From Bacteroidota bacterium (GTDB lineage Bacteria; Bacteroidota; Bacteroidia; Bacteroidales; SKPS01), in assembly GCA_022709695.1 (NCBI GenBank), contig JAKLII010000009.1, positions 1-64,000 on the forward strand: a stretch of 64,000 bases of DNA, written 5' to 3'. The stretch's first letter is position 1, and each line of letters starts with the position of its first letter. The position numbers and the translations under genes are program-made. Of this stretch, positions 60,173 through 64,000 are shown piece by piece. Under the pieces are notes generated by a model. That model ran no database searches, had not been told where the DNA came from, and saw nothing but the letters and a program-made list of their open reading frames with translations.

Positions 60173-60547
60173 ATGAACAAAGACGCGATTATCAAACAGG
60201 TAGAAGAGATGCTGGTACCAACCAGAGAGTACCCGGAATTCAAGGCAGGTGACACTGTAACAGTGAATTATAAGATTAAGGAAGGAAACAAGGAGCGTAT
60301 CCAGAGTTTCCAGGGTGTGGTAATCCAGCGCAAGAACAGCGGTGCCCGTGAGACCTTCACGGTACGCAAGATCTCAGGTGGTGTGGGTGTAGAAAGGATT
60401 TTCCCGATACATTCCCCCTTTATCGATGAGATCATCGTAAACAAGCACGGTGTGGTACGCAGAGCCCGCATTTACTACTACCGCGGACTCACCGGCAAGA
60501 AATCCCGCATCAAGGAAAAGATCGTCAGGAGCAAGAAGGAAGCATAG
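60173..60547 (+). CDS. rplS: 50S ribosomal protein L19
   Basis: 124 aa. Conserved core [40 protein letters not shown] and [20 protein letters not shown], with a basic C-terminus. L19 lies at the subunit interface. Own promoter and a strong terminator at 60571. Confidence 0.97.
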   Translation: MNKDAIIKQVEEMLVPTREYPEFKAGDTVTVNYKIKEGNKERIQSFQGVVIQRKNSGARETFTVRKISGGVGVERIFPIHSPFIDEIIVNKHGVVRRARIYYYRGLTGKKSRIKEKIVRSKKEA

Positions 60548-60570
60548 TATTCCCTGCTATCAAAAGCAAC

Positions 60571-60605
60571 GCAAAGGCGCCTCCAAAGGGCGCCTTTGCT
60601 GTTTT
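60571..60605 (+). terminator. terminator after rplS
   Basis: GCAAAGGCGCC-TCCAAAG-GGCGCCTTTGC stem (11 bp) followed by TGTTTT. Lies between the stops of rplS and the convergent PEP-synthase-like gene. Confidence 0.88.
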
Positions 60606-60609
60606 ATCC

Positions 60610-63600
60610 CTAGATCCCCTGCCCCACGATCGCGATGCGCTTTTTGCCGTCCATTTTTACCACAAAGGGCTCTTTCATCCGGATGTGGCGGAACCATTTG
60701 GTACGCTGCACCTCGGGCATGGCCTTGAGCTTTTCCCAGTCGATGAAGTTGCTGCCGATACCCTCCTGTATGGAGAAATAGCCCACATTCATGGAGGTTA
60801 CGTTATGGAAGAAGTGCGAGCCGGAGGAGGCATCGAGGGGGAACCCTTCGAGGCTGGTTTCCACAATGATGCGGGCATTGGAGATCTGCGACCACTGCAC
60901 GGGAATGCCTATCCAGCGGTCGCGGGTGCCCCAGCGCCCCGGTCCGATCAGGATATATTTGCGCTCCTCAGCACCCAGTTTCTGGTTCAGGATTTCAATC
61001 TCATCAGCCATTTCAACGGTCATCGATTTGTCAAAGATCTCCTTGTCCACGTAAATCAGGTCGTACACATCATCGATCAATCCGTTCCCCATCCCTTTTT
61101 CGCTGTAAAGTACCAGTTTCGAACGGTCGATGGTCTGGGTGTCGATGGTGTAATCGGAAAGGTTTCCGATGAGGGGTTTGATCTGCAGGACATAGAACGA
61201 TGAACGGAAGGTTTTGTCACGGTTCAGGTCGATGGCAAATTCGATCTCCACCGGTGATCCCAGTGCTTCCTTCACTACATCCAGCACCACCTCGATGGTC
61301 TTGGCCATCGGTGCATAGTTGTATTTCAGGATGTTGGCGAAATTGATGATCCGGGGGCCCGGTCTGGTGATGCCCGGGGAGATCGTCTCCTGCTGCAAGT
61401 CGTAGACCGATGCGAGGTGCTTGAGGGTGCCATGCTCCTCCGCCACGTCGATATCGAGGCGTGCCAGTCCGGCCGTATCCCCTTCCATCAGGTCGATGTC
61501 TTTCTTCCCGAGATCCACCGCATAAAACTGCAGCTGTGAATTCAGGTACTGATCGCGGGGTGAGTTGATATCGGTATCGGGGTATTTGGGTGAGAAACGG
61601 TACGCCTTTTCAGCCTCCACCACATATTTCCCCAAACCAAGGGCAGCCACGGCAAATCCCTCTTCGGGCTTCATGTGGGCGAAAGGGTAATAATTGTACG
61701 ACTGTGCCACCCCGCTGATATGCGGGTAGAAGTAGTTACCATACTGTTCCCCAACCACTTCCTGAATCACCACTGCCATCTTTTCTTCCTCGATTTTGTA
61801 GTGGATGGCCTCCACATAGCCCCGGGCAACCTTTGAATACACCGAGGCATACACCAGTTTGATGGCATCAAGGGCCTGTTTGAGCCTCACCTCAAAGTCG
61901 GGATGGTTGTTGGGAAGCAGGTAGGTTTCAAAGATGCCGGCAAAAGGCTGCAGGCGACTGTCTTCGAATAGCCCGGAGGAGCGGATGGCGATGGGTTTTT
62001 CGATGTTTTTCAGCACCTTGCGCATCCGTTTCACAAACACATCCCCGAAATTCCCCTCAAAGAACCATTTCTGTATCTTATCGTAGTTGGTTTCATTCAG
62101 GATCCTGCCGGCGAGCTTGTTGCGGTCGAGAAACCGCTCGAACTCATCGGTACCCACGATACAGGTTTTGGGTGCCCGGATGCGGATGTTGGGAACGATG
62201 TTGGTAAAATCGAAGTTGTGGATGAGGGTGTTGATAAAGGCTACACCCCTCCCCTTACCGCCCAGTGATCCGCTGGCGAGGCTCACGATGTTGGTCTCCT
62301 CCAGCACTTCCGAATCCTCAAAGGGGATCACCTTACCCTTGTTTTTCTCATTGCGGTACTGCTGGATGGCTTTCACCAGGAATGTGCGGATCTCTTCGGC
62401 CGAATTGAAGTCGGTGGTGCGGTAGGGGTTGATGAGCTTGGCGATCTGCACCTCCCCGCGTGCCATGAACCACAGCGAAAAATGGTTGCGCTTGGAATGG
62501 AAGAGCAGTGACTCTTCCGGGATGGTTTTCAGGTGTTTTTCGAACTCCTTAATGGTATGGGCAATAGCTACTTCCTGCCCTTCCGGGGTTTTGAAAACAA
62601 AGCTGCCAAATCCCAGGTAGTGGCTGATGAAGCTCTTGATCTCCTGTAGCAGGGCGTCGGAGTTTTTGTCGATGAAGGTGGTTTTGAGGAGATAGGCCCG
62701 GTTCGAGTTCTCTTCATCCGATGACTGGATAATCACGGGCAGATCTTTGATTTCTGATCTGATCTTCTCCACCAGCTGGAACCCTGCCTCGGGATCCAGT
62801 TTTCCGTGATGTTCGTATTTCACATCGGTAATCAGGCAAAGCATAAACTCCTTGTACCGGGTATAAATCGCCATCGCCTCTTCGAAGGTGGAGGCCAGCA
62901 GGATTTTGGGGCGTGCCCTGAGGCGGAGCACCTTGTACAGCTCGTCCGTGGTTACATCGTCGATGTTCCTCCGGGTCTGTTCCATCACGGAGGTGTAGAG
63001 CATGGGGAGGTACCTGGAGTAGTACTTGGCAGAATCCTCCACCACCAGGATCACCCGCACCAGACCAATGCGCGTGTCATTCTCCACATTCACACGGTCT
63101 TCCAGATGTTTCACCATGGCAAAGAAGATCTTGGAGTCGCCGTTCCACACAAATAATTTGTCGATGGCATTGAGCAACACCGGGGACTCGTGGAAGATGG
63201 CAATATCGGAGTTGTTGTTGAGCAGCAGGAAGATCGGAATGTAAGGGTACTCCTTCTTCAGTCCGCGGCTTTGCTCCACCGGAATGTTCTTATCCACCCC
63301 CATCATGATGATCACCATGTCGAAGTGGCGGGTCCTGAGCTGTTCCAGTGCCTCTTCGAGGGTGGTAACCCCTGTCACGCGTGGCATTGAGCTGAGATTC
63401 AGCTGGTAGTATTCGCCCAGTATGTGCTCGGTGAACCGCCCTTCCTCTTCGATGTTGTAGGCATCGTACAGGTTTGCCACCAGCAGTATCTCCCTGACTT
63501 TAAATGGCATAAGATCGTGAAATACATCCCTGTCGATGTTTTGTTTGGTGAGGAATTTCTGTAGCAGCTGCCTGCTTACCGAGACGGCCTCCTTCGGGGG

Positions 63601-64000
63601 CTTTGGCAGGTGGCTATCGGGTTCCAGGGTGGATTTGAGCAGGTCTTTTGCCTTTTCCGAGTTGACATACCCTGCCAGCAGGTTACTGAGGTTCACCAGC
63701 AGATGGCGCTCTTCTTCGAGGAAGGGGCCTTCATTTTCGCGCGGAAATTTTTTGGTATAAAACACCTCGATCTTCCCTTTCCTCCGGTCGATGCTCTGAA
63801 AATTCTGCACCTGTACCCACTCGGTCTGCAGGAAGTTACCAGTGGTAAATACCTGCCCGTCGTAGGTGATCCTTGCGCAGGTGAACTCAGGGTACTGCCA
63901 GGCACGCGGCAGGATGAGGCATACCTGCTGCAGGGTCTCATTAATGGGTTTCCCCTCCTTGAGGATCAGGGTGGTTTGGTTAATACAGGCCAGCTCCTTG
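60610..64000 (-). CDS. PEP-synthase-like nucleotide-binding protein with receiver-like domains, 5' partial
   Basis: More than 1,125 aa; the frame is open to the right edge of the window (the reading frame upstream of the GTG at 63810 continues with GAF-like sequence such as LACINQTTLILKEGKPINET), so the start is outside. Order: GAF-like N-terminus; two receiver-like domains (ILVVEDSAKYYSRYLPMLYT with EDS, and CLITDVKYEHHG); then a pyruvate-phosphate-dikinase N-terminal ATP-grasp domain (SGSLGGKGRGVAFINTL, PIAIRSSGLFEDS, and ...SSFYVLQIKPLIG). The phosphohistidine swivel and PEP-binding barrel of true PpsA/PPDK are missing. Function unknown; probably a nucleotide-dependent signalling or phosphotransfer protein of Bacteroidota. 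Confidence 0.8.
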   Translation of the reverse strand, partial: KELACINQTTLILKEGKPINETLQQVCLILPRAWQYPEFTCARITYDGQVFTTGNFLQTEWVQVQNFQSIDRRKGKIEVFYTKKFPRENEGPFLEEERHLLVNLSNLLAGYVNSEKAKDLLKSTLEPDSHLPKPPKEAVSVSRQLLQKFLTKQNIDRDVFHDLMPFKVREILLVANLYDAYNIEEEGRFTEHILGEYYQLNLSSMPRVTGVTTLEEALEQLRTRHFDMVIIMMGVDKNIPVEQSRGLKKEYPYIPIFLLLNNNSDIAIFHESPVLLNAIDKLFVWNGDSKIFFAMVKHLEDRVNVENDTRIGLVRVILVVEDSAKYYSRYLPMLYTSVMEQTRRNIDDVTTDELYKVLRLRARPKILLASTFEEAMAIYTRYKEFMLCLITDVKYEHHGKLDPEAGFQLVEKIRSEIKDLPVIIQSSDEENSNRAYLLKTTFIDKNSDALLQEIKSFISHYLGFGSFVFKTPEGQEVAIAHTIKEFEKHLKTIPEESLLFHSKRNHFSLWFMARGEVQIAKLINPYRTTDFNSAEEIRTFLVKAIQQYRNEKNKGKVIPFEDSEVLEETNIVSLASGSLGGKGRGVAFINTLIHNFDFTNIVPNIRIRAPKTCIVGTDEFERFLDRNKLAGRILNETNYDKIQKWFFEGNFGDVFVKRMRKVLKNIEKPIAIRSSGLFEDSRLQPFAGIFETYLLPNNHPDFEVRLKQALDAIKLVYASVYSKVARGYVEAIHYKIEEEKMAVVIQEVVGEQYGNYFYPHISGVAQSYNYYPFAHMKPEEGFAVAALGLGKYVVEAEKAYRFSPKYPDTDINSPRDQYLNSQLQFYAVDLGKKDIDLMEGDTAGLARLDIDVAEEHGTLKHLASVYDLQQETISPGITRPGPRIINFANILKYNYAPMAKTIEVVLDVVKEALGSPVEIEFAIDLNRDKTFRSSFYVLQIKPLIGNLSDYTIDTQTIDRSKLVLYSEKGMGNGLIDDVYDLIYVDKEIFDKSMTVEMADEIEILNQKLGAEERKYILIGPGRWGTRDRWIGIPVQWSQISNARIIVETSLEGFPLDASSGSHFFHNVTSMNVGYFSIQEGIGSNFIDWEKLKAMPEVQRTKWFRHIRMKEPFVVKMDGKKRIAIVGQGI

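Overview
The window looks like chromosomal DNA of a member of the Bacteroidota, probably a Bacteroidales-like or Lentimicrobium-like anaerobe; that finer placement is a guess. The support for the phylum is: two secreted proteins with C-terminal type IX secretion (Por) sorting tails, many Cys-anchored lipoproteins, a TonB plug/CarboxypepD_reg protein, an FtsK-LolA gene pair, an Omp28-like lipoprotein, and about twenty TAnnTTTG -7 promoter boxes of the Bacteroidota primary sigma factor, several of which decide start codons. No rRNA, tRNA, CRISPR array, cas gene, phage or intact insertion sequence was seen. Most of the window is ordinary, well-packed housekeeping and envelope genes.

Layout. 0-3.3 kb: pirin, membrane-anchored AraC regulator, OsmC. 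3.3-5.1 kb: AT-rich accessory island with a structured inverted-repeat element, a lipoprotein and broken gene remnants. 5.1-9.7 kb: a three-gene envelope transport cassette (outer-membrane barrel, MMPL/RND pump, LolA-like periplasmic protein). 10-14.9 kb: bcp-recA-hydrolase operon, nth, small orphans and an ECF sigma factor. 15-18.8 kb: uvrA and a His-rich ZIP transporter. 18.9-24.1 kb: secreted and surface proteins, two with T9SS tails. 24.1-28.6 kb: MscS channel, bifunctional NAD(P)HX repair enzyme, small membrane proteins, an orphan IS1595 zinc-ribbon protein. 28.7-31.2 kb: two thioredoxins, a WbqC-like protein and an NlpC/P60-like protein with a lost catalytic Cys. 31.2-33.6 kb (minus): ComA-like phosphosulfolactate synthase, DUF368/PopT, aroE. 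33.7-38.5 kb: TPR protein, glmM, cysteine desulfurase, small proteins. 38.6-50.3 kb: two aromatic amino-acid ammonia-lyases (MIO enzymes), zinc-ribbon protein, Omp28-like lipoprotein, ftsK, lolA-like, LysM/PBP1 protein, guaA. 50.4-57.9 kb: TPR lipoprotein, S9 peptidase, orphan envelope proteins. 57.9-64 kb: J-domain protein, trmD, PEGA lipoprotein, rplS, and a very large PEP-synthase-like protein that runs off the right edge.

The most unusual feature is between genes. Short tandem arrays, mostly with a 7-nt period but with several unrelated sequences (AGTTAGG, AAATTAG, ACAATTK, AAAAGGC, NCCGACT, RATCAAG) or an 8-nt period (TGGAAATG, ATGTTCAA), sit right at gene ends. At least seven begin on the stop codon itself and four end within a few bases of a start codon. 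In one gene (nnr) the array encodes the last residues of the protein. A second repeat class is a composite element with about 50-bp flanks spaced 175-176 bp apart, present twice in opposite orientation (9.7 and 20.2 kb). These repeats, together with the envelope cassette at 5-9.7 kb and the pseudo-enzyme NlpC protein, are the best candidates for something undescribed.
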